Of a stretch of DNA of 64,000 nucleotides, positions 1 to 13,600 are shown piece by piece; positions within the stretch are counted from its first letter, which is position 1; each line of letters opens with the position of its first letter. The stretch comes from Branchiostoma floridae. Taxonomy: Eukaryota; Chordata; Leptocardii; Amphioxiformes; Branchiostomatidae. The notes under the pieces were generated by a model. That model searched no databases. It saw nothing but the letters and a program-made list of their open reading frames with translations, and was not told the DNA's origin. Location of the stretch: contig NC_049984.1 in NCBI RefSeq assembly GCF_000003815.2, positions 22,083,569-22,147,568 of the forward strand, in the 5' to 3' direction. Position numbers and translations under genes: made by a program.

Positions 1-696
1 TTTTGGGTGATTACCTGGGCGTATGGTTCATACCCCGGAGCTAAATTCTTGATTTGTAAACGGGGCTTTACGACTAGACAATGTGGAAAACAATTGCTTG
101 ATGTCCTAATTGTTATACCTCTACACTATTACGTTGAAATACAACTTTAGTGAAAAAATAGCTACTGCTTCATTCCTGCATTATCCTTAGCTATATCGAA
201 CTTCAGGATGAAATCAATCTTACAGTTCCAATAAACAGCACTAGAGGATTCAAACCAGTATACAAAAGCGAAAACTTACGTCACAGTACAATAGTCACTA
301 GGGGGTACAGTATAAAACTTTGTTTACACCTATTCGCATACCATAGCAATGAGCAAGAAGCTTCTTTAGAAAGGTAACGATTTCCTCTAAAGTCACTTGT
401 TGGAGCAATCCTTCCAAATTAATTTTAGATTTCAGGGTGTGAAAAACACAAAGAACTAAAACCACACCTGCCGCTAAGGTCCAGGTCTCAATGGTAGGAA
501 ACCTCCTCACCTTACTGCATTGTGTACCTAGCTGACAGAGGCACACACCACACGCCCCAGAGCGCATGACAGCCTACATTTACCAAAAGCCCAAACTCAA
601 CACGGAAAGCTCGCATTAGGTACCGTGCGTGCTCGGAATCCCCTTTCCATTCCGCTTGAAATCAGCCAGAACACTCACAACGTTAGAGCAGTGGTA
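1..696. other. Non-coding stretch, nothing recognised
   Basis: AT-rich sequence with only short chance open frames on either strand. I see no splice-bounded coding blocks, repeats or motifs that I can support. Confidence 0.5.
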
Positions 697-1176
697 CAAA
701 CTATGCGAAAACGCAAGAATATTATGAAATTCACGCGAATCACTATGATATACACACGAACCTTATGAGATTTGTACGAACCTTATGCGAAATTGCCCAA
801 CCACTGCCTGGTTCACGTGACAGACGGAGCGGGATTTTCATGATGGCGGCTTCGATCGGCGGCGACGGAAAATACGATGTAAGACGCCGAAATGAAGCAA
901 AAACAGTAGCTCACAGGCTATCAAATACGTCTTTGTGACGGTAAATGCCCATTCCATGCCGTGAAATATAAATATCACGGGTAGAAACGCTCGAAATCAT
1001 GCCTCCTCCCGGCCGCCGTTTTTGCATGAGGTTCGTGCAAATCTCATTATGTTCGTGTATATAACATAGTGATTCGTGTGCATTTCACAATATTCGTGCG
1101 TTTTCGCATAGTGATTCGTGCGTATCACATAATATTCGCACGAATTTCATAGGGTTCGTGCAAATGCTTAGGCGCC
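697..1176. mobile_element. Foldback element built from short repeats
   Basis: The left arm (about 697-800) and the right arm (about 1022-1176) are imperfect reverse complements. Both arms are made of a roughly 20-bp motif of the form CACGAATCACTATG followed by variable bases, repeated four to six times per arm. The centre (about 800-1020) is unique and contains a GC-rich stretch with GATGGCGGC. No transposase is encoded. The structure suits a non-autonomous foldback or MITE-like element whose arms grew by short-repeat amplification. Exact ends and target-site duplications were not identified. Confidence 0.7.
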
Positions 1177-2078
1177 CCTGATTATGTAGGTCTGAGGTCT
1201 TGCTGCACCACATGCTGTTTGTTGTTTCCATCCATGTAATGTGGTCAAATCATGACGCTGTAAACCCTCCGAGGGTAACGCGTTCTTTGGTGACCTGCAG
1301 TTAGACTGTCTTGCATTTTGTTTGTTTTATTGGGATCTGCATTAGTGGTATCCCCAATATGGTATCACTATTCTTCCTTGAGTCAGAAACAATTCATATA
1401 TAACAAAAACAAAGCATAAGCAACCAAACTTATACAATTGGTAAACTGAAAAGTAACAAAATCAATCGAGGTAAATTAGAGTGAAGGTGGGAGATCAGAG
1501 GTCAAATTAAAATGTTAGTAACCATTATCTAACTTTTGTATGCAGAGGATGAATAAAAATAATGATTAACAAAACATAATTCATTTAAGCAAACTGAATA
1601 TGCATTATGTAGATGAGTACAAAATAAAGAAGTAGCAATACGGATTGATATAATGTAATAAACTACGTAACTGACGATGTGATAACAGTAGCAACAAAAT
1701 AAACCGTGACTAATGTATTTACAAAAGAGCAGCTACTATTGAATAAAAGAAATGTAATAGAAAAGAATGGCCTTATCTTTACCTTCTTGACTTGCGGTCC
1801 TTGTGACCTGCGGCTCGACTGTCTTGCAGTACTAACTGACTTTGTTGTACGAATTCCACGCTGATGACCCTTAGAATTAGGTCAGGGCTTTTTTTCCTTT
1901 AACAGCACCCCCACCTGCAAGATATGGTCGGCATATCAAAAGAACTCTCCCCAACACCGTCGCCAAACAAAGTCCTCACCCCACCCAGGTGTAAACATTG
2001 GTACAGAAATGTATAAATTGCTATGGAAGTGGTCACATGTATCGATGTAGGTTACACATCTAGGTAATAAGATACGCG
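1177..2078. other. Non-coding AT-rich spacer
   Basis: No coding signal seen. A degenerate direct repeat of about 27 bp, ending in GACTGTCTTGCA, occurs near 1288 and again near 1803. Its meaning is unknown. Confidence 0.4.
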
Positions 2079-2150
2079 AAAAAGTAGTTACTTAAGCAAC
2101 TGGATATGGTTTTTGAACCATATCTAGTTGCTTCAGTAACTACTTTTTGG
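2079..2150. repeat. Long perfect-type hairpin
   Basis: Two arms of about 33 bp (AAAAAGTAGTTACTTAAGC onward, and its near-exact reverse complement ending GTAACTACTTTTT) are separated by a 4-nt loop. The hairpin stands alone in non-coding DNA. It may be a short palindromic TE or the end of a larger repeat. Confidence 0.8.
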
Positions 2151-4574
2151 TCACAATTGGTCACATGGTTCAGGATGGGTTAATACCTAAAGGGGTTCCA
2201 TTACAAGCGAAGCACTCCAACTAACGAGGTCGGCGTTTAAAAAGTATGTAGGGCGTGCGAGGAAAGAATATTTGAACTGGATAATGAGACTACGCTCAGG
2301 AACAGCGCAAACACTTCTGGTTGGTAATGTTACACCTGGCACTTAATCTGCTGGGCAATGTTGTCGAAACGATTTAGATCCCATACATAAATACAGCCAA
2401 ATAGAGACCGTTCCCTTGTTCATTTATCTATAATAGTGCTTGTTACCTGAAGTAAAAAAAATCAGGATACGTTAAAAAGAAAAATAAAGTTTGGAGGTGT
2501 GGAAGGATTCATTTTCATAGTAACATAGATGTTTATGTTGGGATGGATTATTTTTTCTAGGTCACCCATGATAGGTGATCCTTGTGCAGGGCCGGAGAAG
2601 ATCCTGACTTTTAATGCTTCCGTAAGCATGATTGATAATAATCATCAGCAAAAATGACATATTCTTCGGTAAACTCGGCTTAAGTACTGTCCTCTCCATG
2701 CATAAAACATCATAATCATCATCGGCAATCGGTAGGTCTGTAAAATGTTAAAAATACACACATACAAACAAACATAAAGACAGTGAGAAGTAAGCGTACC
2801 AGATAAGCTTCAGTCATCTCTAAACAAAATAATAGTCTGAATAAGTAATTATTACTGATATATCAATAACAGTGATAATGCTAGAAAGCTGAGATCGCTA
2901 TGCCCTGCAGAAATACGGACGCCGAGGTCAGAAAGCTAAAGCGACGTCTAGGTCAATGCGCTTGGTGTTCGTCCTACGCAATATATTGTTAAAAAAACAC
3001 CCGTGTATGGAAGTCCCCATCTGGGTTATTTTCTAGCAGATAACTTTCGTTTAAGTGCAATATTCTTGTAAAAGCAACAGTGCAATACACGCCAAGATTG
3101 TTATATAACCTTGTGCAATACTACATGTATCAAAAAGTCCGATAAACACATTAAGTTTTACCTTGCGCCCTCCAGAATTTTTACTATTCTGATTAAGGGG
3201 TCGGTCTAGGTTTCTTCTTCTTTTAAAGTCATCTTGTATGTTGATTTTAAATGTGTTGCGTTTACATGTGAAGAAAGATTATGTCAACCCCCATCAGCAT
3301 TCTAGAAGTTGATCGGAAAACTATTTTGGTACCATTTTGCCAAGGCAAGACATTCTTTTGGATTGATATTTGCCCTACGGAAGAAGACTAGTCACAACAA
3401 TAAAGATTATTACATTGATTATAAAATCAAGTACCGCGAAAAGAAACAACCAGCATCATTGCGCAACTGAGTGCAGACGACATGCCAAACTACATACGAA
3501 TGCGGCAAATGGAACATAGAGATACAGATGCAAATGTACAGATCAAAATACTCTGTTGAGTGAGGTTAGCCTCCGGTCACAGAGTAACAACAAGACTCGA
3601 GTATGCTGACATTAGTCTTGGCTGACCCTACCGTACCTGATCAAATGGTTCTGGAATCTGTCCAGAATCAACCAGGATAATCGTTGTCCACTTCGGGCTA
3701 TATCCTTCGTGCGAAAGTCGCTTCTCCGAGAACTATCTTTACCGTCACTGCAGTACGGAAGCGAGTTCCACACTTCTGTAACCATGTACAAACTGATGAA
3801 TGGACGCTGTCATACACATCTGTAAAGTCTACTCCTCAAGCACGGGCGCCGGTCATCGAATCCCGCTACACCCTAATTCACAGTGAACATTTGACTAACC
3901 CCTGCATGCAAGACTACCCCTGCTATGCATTGCTTGTATAACATAGTACGCAAAGCTCCAGTACGTGAAAACAAACTCCATTACCTGTAAGTGCACATTG
4001 TTTATTGTATATTGTGCAGTTACCAAGGCTAGCACTTAATAATTGCCTCCAACTAATTATGTAGCCCCGTTTGTATTTCTTTTTATACAACAGAAAAAAT
4101 CACAGCATATCACGTCTCAATGAAAGTAGAATTCATCAAAAAAGTGAAAGTTTAGTTCACTGAAGAGTTAATCGTCCACTTATCACAAAAGAGAAGTACC
4201 CTATGAACAGTATACATAAATCCATTTTACATGGGAAGTGCCCACTTCTCTTTTCAGTATGACAAACAATGGATCATGGTTTAACGTCCAGTCCTAAGCA
4301 CTGCGTGCAAATCGGGTAAAGCGACACAGCCGGGATTCGGACCCCTGGAGCTATTTGTTAAAGAGGTAGAGATGGAAACGCACTGGAAACATCATAAAAA
4401 TTTCGAGAGCCATTACTTACCTTAAAGAACGAAGTTGTTTTTTTTCTCGTCAGACTTGAGTCCATTGTTTGTGTGACCACCCACCCCCTGGACCCTAGGG
4501 TGGCAAGTGCATATCGTCATCACCGGAAGTACTGTTTTACGTAATCCGGAAATACGTCAAGGTGAAAGAATTCA
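2151..4574. other. Non-coding stretch, nothing recognised
   Basis: Only short open frames (85 codons or fewer) with no recognisable motif and no convincing splice context. I found no tandem repeats or long inverted repeats by eye. Confidence 0.4.
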
Positions 4575-4640
4575 ATTCAATACACCTTTCTCACGCGGCG
4601 GCCATCATAGATTGAGGACGAGGTCAATGAAGCAAACAGA
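4575..4640 (+). repeat. Dispersed repeat, copy 1 (inverted partner at 10.9 kb)
   Basis: The segment contains CACCTTTCTCACGCGGCGGC and is matched over about 65 bp by the reverse complement of 10863-10930. The two copies face each other across 6.3 kb that includes the 2.3-kb tandem duplication. A GCGGCCAT core resembles a YY1-type site; that is a resemblance only. Confidence 0.7.
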
Positions 4641-6066
4641 CAGAACTTATTTCTAAAATCAGCTCCATTTAGTTTTCCCCAGACCACACCAATTTTCAAA
4701 ATATAAGATCAAATGATACATATTATAACTAGAAAGGTAATATTTGCAAGCAAATACAGAATGTTACCTTCACATGGTTTAGTCTAGCATTTCTACCTGG
4801 AAAGGTAAACTGATTAAGTTGCAGATGTTGACACAGGATAATTCAAGACATGCAAGAAGGTACAAATAAATTTTGATATTTTTTTATCTGTAACGTTATA
4901 ACACGTTACATCTTGAATAATGAACACAACGTCCAATATTGTTCCAAACAGGGTTTCACATCATCATCTCATCACAGCCCCATAGCTACAAGCCACAGGG
5001 ATAGTCTGTCTGTCCGAAAAGGTTCTCCATTTCTGATGGTCGTCAACAGGGTTTACTCGACGACGTTTAGGTGTCGTCTGCGGGAGCGTCAGGGCCTATG
5101 AATTTTTTTCGGCGTGGGGAGGTCCAAATTTCGGAGAGAGAGCCATGGAAAAAAACCTTGTTTCCTTCAACAATATGTTTTCAAATGTTAGAAAAAATAA
5201 AGCTTTGAATCACTTGGGAAATTCATAATCTCTGACTTGGTGCAGGACGCGCGCCGCGAAGTTCAGTTGATAACATAAGAATAAGTTCAATTTTGCGCTT
5301 GCCGTCATTGTTGACGAACAAACTCGGCGCGTAAGTATAGACAAATTTTGCAAACATCAGCGGATGTTTGCGGACGGTGCGAACGCCCGCCGGCGGCGAG
5401 AGAGAAGCGAGAAGCGACTGGTCGAACCTGGTCGACGCCCCTCCCCCTTCTGACGTTCTGTTCTGGTCAGTCGCATCGTGCTAGCGCCGATGTTTTTGTT
5501 GTCATTTTCCCGGCCCCGATTAACTGTCAGTTGTTGCTACCATAGAAGTAAAAAAAAAAAAAATCGAACGATATGTGAAATTAAATAAGGTACTTTCAAA
5601 ATAGCAATTAAGGTACTTTCAATATAGTCTCCGGTAAGCCGATCGGACCTCACATGCTTGCGCTCTATACGGGGGCAGGGCCCTACATGAAACGTGACAA
5701 ATAGGTTTGCTTTTGATTCTTTAATTGACTGCTTATGAAATATGGACCGAATCTACCGATGTCATCATGTTGCACCAAATGTGGGCTGACCGTCTATGAA
5801 AATTAAGATGCCAAAGATATTTCCCAAAAGGTAGGCAGAGATTTGTGGATGTTGGCGGTGTTTTTTTCGTAATGATTTTCTTAGTCGGACCATCGCAAAC
5901 AGTGCATTCAGCCCCTTTCCCCGTGAAAACATCAGCTAGATTGTGCTAGATACAGCCTCACATGAGACAAGAAGTACATACAGTCACAATTTTATTGTCA
6001 AATATTATAGAATTAAATTCTCGTTTCTGTCTACTTGAATTAGACTAACTTCTGAAGAGAGCAAAA
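4641..6066. other. Non-coding, with a CpG-rich patch at 5240-5530
   Basis: Most of this stretch is AT-rich and empty. A locally GC- and CpG-rich patch around 5240-5530 (runs such as GCGCGCCGCG and CGCCGGCGGCGAG) could be a promoter-like island or part of an old repeat. The 65-codon frame over it has no recognisable features and is not called as a gene. Confidence 0.4.
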
Positions 6067-6179
6067 ATAAAACAAGCGTACCAAGTTACGGCACACTGCG
6101 TAGCACAAAATCGGAAGGTAAATTCACGAAAACGTCTCACAGAGTTTGCCGCTTGTACTGCGCAGCGCGAAGGGTTCTC

Positions 6180-6305
6180 CTCAGCATGCTCAGTCACACT
6201 TTTACGTTTTCTATGAACCATATACCCAGTGTGAAATCGAAGGTTACACATATCCTGTTAATGTCACAGTAAGAGCGCAGCGCGATCGCCGTCTAGTGGA
6301 AAGGG
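6180..6305. repeat. Dispersed repeat segment, also at 8484-8609 and 24060-24195
   Basis: The block with CTCAGTCACAC near its start and CGCAGCGCGATCGCCGTCTA near its end is repeated inside the second duplication copy. A diverged version lies at 24060-24195. The duplicated unit therefore contains an older interspersed repeat. Confidence 0.7.
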
Positions 6306-7219
6306 GGCCTTACCAACTACTGTAAATCGCACAAATTCACAGAAACAGCTGGTTAGCGTAATCGCTAAAATTGCCACAAATATTCGTTCACGTCCCGCAG
6401 TTGCCGGACACTCTCAGAGCAGAAATTGATATGGCTACCCCTGCACACTGCAAGTGATCTTCACAGTACGCAGCACATGCTTCCTGTCACAGTCAATCTG
6501 TGTAAATTCATTCATATTTTGAACGGCTCAATCATTTTTGTCAGAGTCCGCAATTCATATTTCATAAATTTCATTTATTTTTAGCAAACAATTACGATTT
6601 ACGCTTGATGTACGTAGTTTGTTTATGCCCTCATTATCAATACGTGCCGCCCGGCACACTTCAAAACCCGTCCGCCTGTCAATCATGCAAACTGCAAGGG
6701 GTTAGGTTTCTGCTACACTAAACTTTCGCGTTGGCTTATGCTGATTTGTGCCTGGGGATTTGTGCTGTGCCGGCCACTCCCACCGTGTATAAAGCTGTAA
6801 GTAGATTAATTGTAATTCACCCAGACTTCGTTTCCGTGCTCCACTTGCTTGCTGGGGACCAACGCAGCGCTGTGGTAACTTACATGATGAACAACAAGGT
6901 GAACGGAATGACCGTGACCAAGGATATAACGTCCTTGTCGTGACCTAAGATGGGGAGGGCGTTCCACGCTGCAGTTAATCGTGTTTGTTCAGGTCAGTTT
7001 AATAGCGAAATAAACTCATCAAGTCCATCGTCTGTGTTTCACATACCTTTATGTCTCAGGCGTAAAACTTTGAGTTTGCATGACGATCGTTATGCATGTT
7101 TTTTTTATGTAACAGCCGGCAACACGCAGTGACCTTGCGTCTAACGTAGTCATGTGTTGTTGTTTTTTTGTTGACTCAAAAATCGGTTAACTACAACCGT
7201 GACACCGATCAGTGTTTCA

Positions 7220-7333
7220 CTTAGGCCCAGTTTAGACACATAACCCTTTTACCGACCTGTGTCGGTTAAGCGTCATATGACGGTTAACCGACACAGATCG
7301 GTCAAAGGGACCTGTGTCTAAATCGGACCTAAG
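7220..7333. mobile_element. 114-bp palindromic MITE-like element, copy a
   Basis: An almost complete inverted repeat: CTTAGGCCCAGTTTAGACAC at the left pairs with the right end GTCTAAATCGGACCTAAG. Further stems (ACCGACCTGTGTCGGTTAA and its complement) flank a short centre GCGTCATATGACGG. It can fold end to end, as expected of a MITE relic. It is carried within the tandem duplication. Confidence 0.75.
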
Positions 7334-8370
7334 ACGACAGCTCTATGTTATGAACTTGAAAAACGAACAGGTCTCGCTACATTTTTATGATTAACGTCAT
7401 ATGCCAGTTACTTATCATGTCAGGAGACATCCAAAGAAATCCCCACGTTACCACATACACGTAACGTTACCACAGTTGTCGGCCTGTCTGAGAAAGTTGC
7501 ACTAGTGCTCTGAATGCGTTTGTTCACCAAATTATCGCGTGTGTACGCACAAGTGCTGGCGTACTACACATCGAGTGTGTTCTCGATTCTACGTAATTCA
7601 AACACAGCATAGAATCTGAACAATGTTTGGATAGCTCAGAGTTAATCTGGCTTGTGCAGGTTACAAAACCTTTAGCTTAAACAAAATCAAGAAAAGTATC
7701 GAAACAAATACTTAGATTTGACTCGGTATATAGACCTTAACCGAGACACATTATACTTTGCATGGGGGCATTAAATTTCATTCTGCCTGCCCTCAATTTC
7801 ATTCTACCTTCCTTCCTTGAAGTTGATACTAGTATGCAAAAGGTGCCGATATTCGGCAAAATAAAGTCAAAGCTCTGTGAATTTCTTGATCTTTTATTAC
7901 TTCTTGGTAAAATGAATTCCACAAATCATTCAGAGGACGGCTTCTGCCTCAATTCAGGCCGTCCAAAGCAAGACGCATCATTTGACGGGCGGACACTTCC
8001 GTGTTGCGAAACGGCGGTCGTTGACCTCGTTCGAATACCATGTTCCATAACTCCCGGGCGGGTTCCATAGCTACCGGTCGTTGACCTCGGGTCCTTGGAA
8101 CGTAATTCTAACCTTCTATGGGGGCTCGAAAGTTCGATTTTGTGTTAAAATCGCTAGTTTTTTCACCCTTTTTTGCCCCATAAAATCATTGTTTGGTATC
8201 TTTGGGGGACCAAATGACCAAGGTGCAGTGTCTTATGTGCAGACCTACCAGCTTGCTGAATTTCGAGATATTCCAAGGTCTAGTTTCGGAGATATTCATG
8301 TTTTTTATTTGTGCGGAAAAGAAGAAGAAACAAAGCAAAAACAGTATGTACCTTCTGTGAAGGTAACATA

Positions 8371-10674
8371 ATAAAACAAGCGTACCAAGTTACGGCACAC
8401 TGCGTAGCACAAAATCGGAAGGTAAATTCACGAAAACGTCTCACAGAGTTTGCCGCTTGTACTGCGCAGCGCGAAGGGTTCTCCTCAGCATGCTCAGTCA
8501 CACTTTTACGTTTTCTATGAACCATATACCCAGTGTGAAATCGAAGGTTACACATATCCTGTTAATGTCACAGTAAGAGCGCAGCGCGATCGCCGTCTAG
8601 TGGAAAGGGGGCCTTACCAACTACTGTAAATCGCACAAATTCACAGAAACAGCTGGTTAGCGTAATCGCTAAAATTGCCACAAATATTCGTTCACGTCCC
8701 GCAGTTGCCGGACACTCTCAGAGCAGAAATTGATATGGCTACCCCTGCACACTGCAAGTGATCTTCACAGTACGCAGCACATGCTTCCTGTCACAGTCAA
8801 TCTGTGTAAATTCATTCATATTTTGAACGGCTCAATCATTTTTGTCAGAGTCCGCAATTCATATTTCATAAATTTCATTTATTTTTAGCAAACAATTACG
8901 ATTTACGCTTGATGTACGTAGTTTGTTTATGCCCTCATTATCAATACGTGCCGCCCGGCACACTTCAAAACCCGTCCGCCTGTCAATCATGCAAACTGCA
9001 AGGGGTTAGGTTTCTGCTACACTAAACTTTCGCGTTGGCTTATGCTGATTTGTGCCTGGGGATTTGTGCTGTGCCGGCCACTCCCACCGTGTATAAAGCT
9101 GTAAGTAGATTAATTGTAATTCACCCAGACTTCGTTTCCGTGCTCCACTTGCTTGCTGGGGACCAACGCAGCGCTGTGGTAACTTACATGATGAACAACA
9201 AGGTGAACGGAATGACCGTGACCAAGGATATAACGTCCTTGTCGTGACCTAAGATGGGGAGGGCGTTCCACGCTGCAGTTAATCGTGTTTGTTCAGGTCA
9301 GTTTAATAGCGAAATAAACTCATCAAGTCCACCGTCTGTGTTTCACATACCTTTATGTCTCAGGCGTAAAACTTTGAGTTTGCATGACGATCGTTATGCA
9401 TGTTTTTTTTATGTAACAGCCGGCAACACGCAGTGACCTTGCGTCTAACGTAGTCATGTGTTGTTGTTTTTTTGTTGACTCAAAAATCGGTTAACTACAA
9501 CCGTGACACCGATCAGTGTTTCACTTAGGCCCAGTTTAGACACATAACCCTTTTACCGACCTGTGTCGGTTAAGCGTCATATGACGGTTAACCGACACAG
9601 ATCGGTCAAAGGGACCTGTGTCTAAATCGGACCTAAGACGACAGCTCTATGTTATGAACTTGAAAAACGAACAGGTCTCGCTACATTTTTATGATTAACG
9701 TCATATGCCAGTTACTTATCATGTCAGGAGACATCCAAAGAAATCCCCACGTTACCACATACACGTAACGTTACCACAGTTGTCGGCCTGTCTGAGAAAG
9801 TTGCACTAGTGCTCTGAATGCGTTTGTTCACCAAATTATCGCGTGTGTACGCACAAGTGCTGGCGTACTACACATCGAGTGTGTTCTCGATTCTACGTAA
9901 TTCAAACACAGCATAGAATCTGAACAATGTTTGGATAGCTCAGAGTTAATCTGGCTTGTGCAGGTTACAAAACCTTTAGCTTAAACAAAATCAAGAAAAG
10001 TATCGAAACAAATACTTAGATTTGACTCGGTATATAGACCTTAACCGAGACACATTATACTTTGCATGGGGGCATTAAATTTCATTCTGCCTGCCCTCAA
10101 TTTCATTCTACCTTCCTTCCTTGAAGTTGATACTAGTATGCAAAAGGTGCCGATATTCGGCAAAATAAAGTCAAAGCTCTGTGAATTTCTTGATCTTTTA
10201 TTACTTCTTGGTAAAATGAATTCCACAAATCATTCAGAGGACGGCTTCTGCCTCAATTCAGGCCGTCCAAAGCAAGACGCATCATTTGACGGGCGGACAC
10301 TTCCGTGTTGCGAAACGGCGGTCGTTGACCTCGTTCGAATACCATGTTCCATAACTCCCGGGCGGGTTCCATAGCTACCGGTCGTTGACCTCGGGTCCTT
10401 GGAACGTAATTCTAACCTTCTATGGGGGCTCGAAAGTTCGATTTTGTGTTAAAATCGCTAGTTTTTTCACCCTTTTTTGCCCCATAAAATCATTGTTTGG
10501 TATCTTTGGGGGACCAAATGACCAAGGTGCAGTGTCTTATGTGCAGACCTACCAGCTTGCTGAATTTCGAGATATTCCAAGGTCTAGTTTCGGAGATATT
10601 CATGTTTTTTATTTGTGCGGAAAAGAAGAAGAAACAAAGCAAAAACAGTATGTACCTTCTGTGAAGGTAACATA
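8371..10674. repeat. 2,304-bp tandem duplication, second copy
   Basis: This copy directly abuts the first with no intervening base and ends at 10674, where unique sequence ACTAGTGTTATG begins. The first copy is preceded by different sequence (…GAGAGCAAAA). The structure is therefore a clean head-to-tail duplication and not an insertion with flanking duplications. Confidence 0.95.
9524..9637. mobile_element. 114-bp palindromic MITE-like element, copy b
   Basis: Duplicate of the element at 7220-7333, carried along in the second 2,304-bp unit. I see no sequence difference between the two. Confidence 0.75.
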
Positions 10675-13600
10675 ACTAGTGTTATGCAGTGAAATATGTA
10701 GGAATTTAGACTCGCGTACTGATCCCATATTCCGTTAAGAGATGCAAAATAAAAACATAATAATGCAAATATTTGACGGACATGCAGCCATTCTCTTACT
10801 GGTCATTTTTTTTTTTAATTTTCATGCTATCATTGGTTGAACTACTAATTATAATGGACAGTCTTTTGTTTGCCTCATTGCACTCGTTTTAGATCTATCA
10901 TGGCCGCCGCGTGAGAAAGGTGTATTGACAGTACACGTGTGAACAGGGAAACGAAGAATCCAACAGACCTGAACTTTTGAGTTTTAGAGGTTTTTCGATA
11001 TTCTTATGAGATTTGAATTTTCGTTTTAAAAAGCAATTGGGAATATGCAAGGGTTGATTCTTTTCTTTCATAGTATTTAGCATATCTTTAGAAAATGTAA
11101 TTGAAAAGCATGATTATCTTGAACCACACGCATGCAGCAAGAGAAAAAAGTTACCTTTTGTTTCCAGTACGAGTTCTTTAAGTCAGCAAAGAAATTCATT
11201 TGCACAGTAACGTTGAATACCTTGTACCCACCACATGACCCAAATTATTTGAATAATTATTGGACCCTCCAGACATACCACGTGTCATGGAAAGCTGATA
11301 CTACTGTTAGAGGCTCAACAGCAATAGCAGCGGCTTGTCTGTGTGGAGTCGTTTCGGTGGTTTTGTGTTGAATAGAGCACCATAACGATTGAAACAGACG
11401 AAGCCATTCATGCAATACTGTGCATACAAGAGACCTTACTCAATAAGCCGCTGATGACCGAGAATACCTGCTACAGCGACGAGCACTATTAGGCGCCTCA
11501 CACGTAAAGTTAGTATAGTAGACGCCAGTTAATTGCATGCACAACAGATTACTGCACACTTCTGTTGATTGCATGGGATCCCCAAATCCCAGACCCGTGC
11601 GGTGTAACTGGATAACTTCACATTATTGCACCAGCCGCCCAATTGCACGAAATATACTGGCCAATAGGGTGTGGAATTAAACGGCTCCTACTGTATTTAG
11701 AAAATGACAATGTTGCTGTGTTACGTTGTCTTTAATACTTACCTGATGTAAAAGTATTTATGTCACACCTGGGTTCGGAAGGGTACTTTTGGTCTAGTAT
11801 GTATTTTAGAGTATCTCACGGGGTTCGCGCAGGTAAGGCTGAACGAGCAGCTCTATTCACTATCAATACCAACACTTGGTTCACGACGTCACCTTCAAGA
11901 AATTGTTAGAGCTCCATGGAGGAGCTCCTCTTGTAAAGGACATACTGCGCAGGCAGGGATGAACGAGCAGCTTTTCACACTTTGAATAAAACTCATGGTT
12001 GTTCAATAATGCTCTGGAAGTCTTCGAAGGAGACTATCAATACAATTTTTTATTGAAACCTCTGAGATTAGATAGTTTGTGAAAATTATGACTCTAGCAG
12101 TGGACTACATGACTCGCTCTCCAAGAAGAGGTTGGTAGAGAACATCATGATCTTTTTCTCATGTGCCGGTAGGACCATATACTAGCGGGGAAAAGGGTCA
12201 TATGAGAGGAAGCTCACGTTTTTCTCCACGAACCTCTGCTTGGAAAGTTAACGTCCCATTCGGTCAGCTATTGCTTCCGGCTGTGGCAAAGCGGCGCTTT
12301 GGGAGTCCCGGGCGATTAGTATAGAGGTACGAACTTTAATAATTTTTTACAGGAATCGATGAACACTTTTCCGATCGCTTACTTTTTCTCGGTTCGATTT
12401 AGCGTCAATTCTCAGCATCACCATTATTTGTATTCAACTTTTTAACAAACTTTGTAATAAAAAAAATGGTATATTGCCCACAAAGATCCAGAAACACACA
12501 CCTTGCCCCTGAGAAAGTGATGACGCAACCGTTTTCCCACCGACACATGAGGAAAGGATCCTCGACTACCGCCTGTCAGGTTGTGAACGAGTGGTGGAAA
12601 ACGCCTAAGGCATCATGTCAAACCGGTGAAGGCGCATGCTGATCACAATGAGATGAGAGGTGGGGGTGGGGTGGTGGACGTGGCAAACACAGAATTATTT
12701 GCACATTACAAAAAAAAAAAAAAACATAAAGCAAACTAAAGGAAGCAAGAAAACGTGAAGGGGGGCGTGGATCGTCTCTAAATCACATGAACTAGATTTC
12801 TAGCGAGGTCAACGCCCATGAAGTCAGTTCTTTCAGATGCAGAGTAACTAATTAACACTTAACTGGTCGCACGCGAGAAATATTTCACACCTCTTGTCCA
12901 TCGATTACTGGCTGTTAGATAACGGCAATATATTGCAAAGGACATATTTTTGTGAGATGGTCCCTTCAAATGCTGGTTATATAGCATAGAAGGACGGACT
13001 GAAGACGACTTGAGTATATAGCGCACGACTTGAGTACAAGACAACTTACTACATCATCAGAGGCGGGCGTTTTTTTACCTTGTTTCAAGGTCCAAGTTGT
13101 GAGTTTTAGAACTACGTACTTTTTAAAAAAATGTTTTACAGAAATAACAACGATGCATAATATGACACGTGTCATGCAGAACTTTACAAGCACTAGCCAT
13201 CGTTGAATCTATGCAGTACATGTATATGCAAAGGACATTGTCAAAATTCCTTTTGATAGTTAGCTAGTGAAGTAGAGCATGAATAAATTATCGTGTTTAC
13301 AAAGTAAGGTGACGGGCGTATTCAAATGCTGGAAGTGGTTTTTTATCACATAAAAGCAACATTTCAAACATGTACAGGTCTTTGTCAAACCAAATGAAGC
13401 ATAATGTCCGTTTACTAGTATATGGTGTGGTTTACGCTGGCTGTATCACATGTAACAAAATTATTTTCGTGAATAGAACCTCTTTGACATAACGAAGCAT
13501 ATGCTGCGAGACATATCGCTGTGTAGTGTAACTTCGTGTAGTGTGCAACACACGTCACTGTTCTCAACTGAGTAGCCATATGGCTTGTACATGCTCTTCC

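Larger units (their letters stand above)
6067..8370. repeat. 2,304-bp tandem duplication, first copy
   Basis: Every landmark in this block recurs exactly 2,304 bases later. I noticed a single difference: ATCG near 7030 is ACCG in copy 2. The unit begins ATAAAACAAGCGTACC and ends AAGGTAACAT plus A. It carries no convincing gene; the open frames of 60-102 codons are merely duplicated with it. Near-identity means the duplication is very recent or an assembly artefact (two haplotypes placed in tandem). Confidence 0.95.

Noticed and set aside
5348-5545. 65-codon ORF in the CpG-rich patch
   Set aside because: No homology recognised and no splice or poly(A) context. GC-rich DNA gives chance open frames.
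7737-8070. Mirrored ORFs on both strands (FILPALNFILPSF and its antisense)
   Set aside because: Low-complexity sequence open on both strands by composition; duplicated with the 2.3-kb unit; no domain or splice support.
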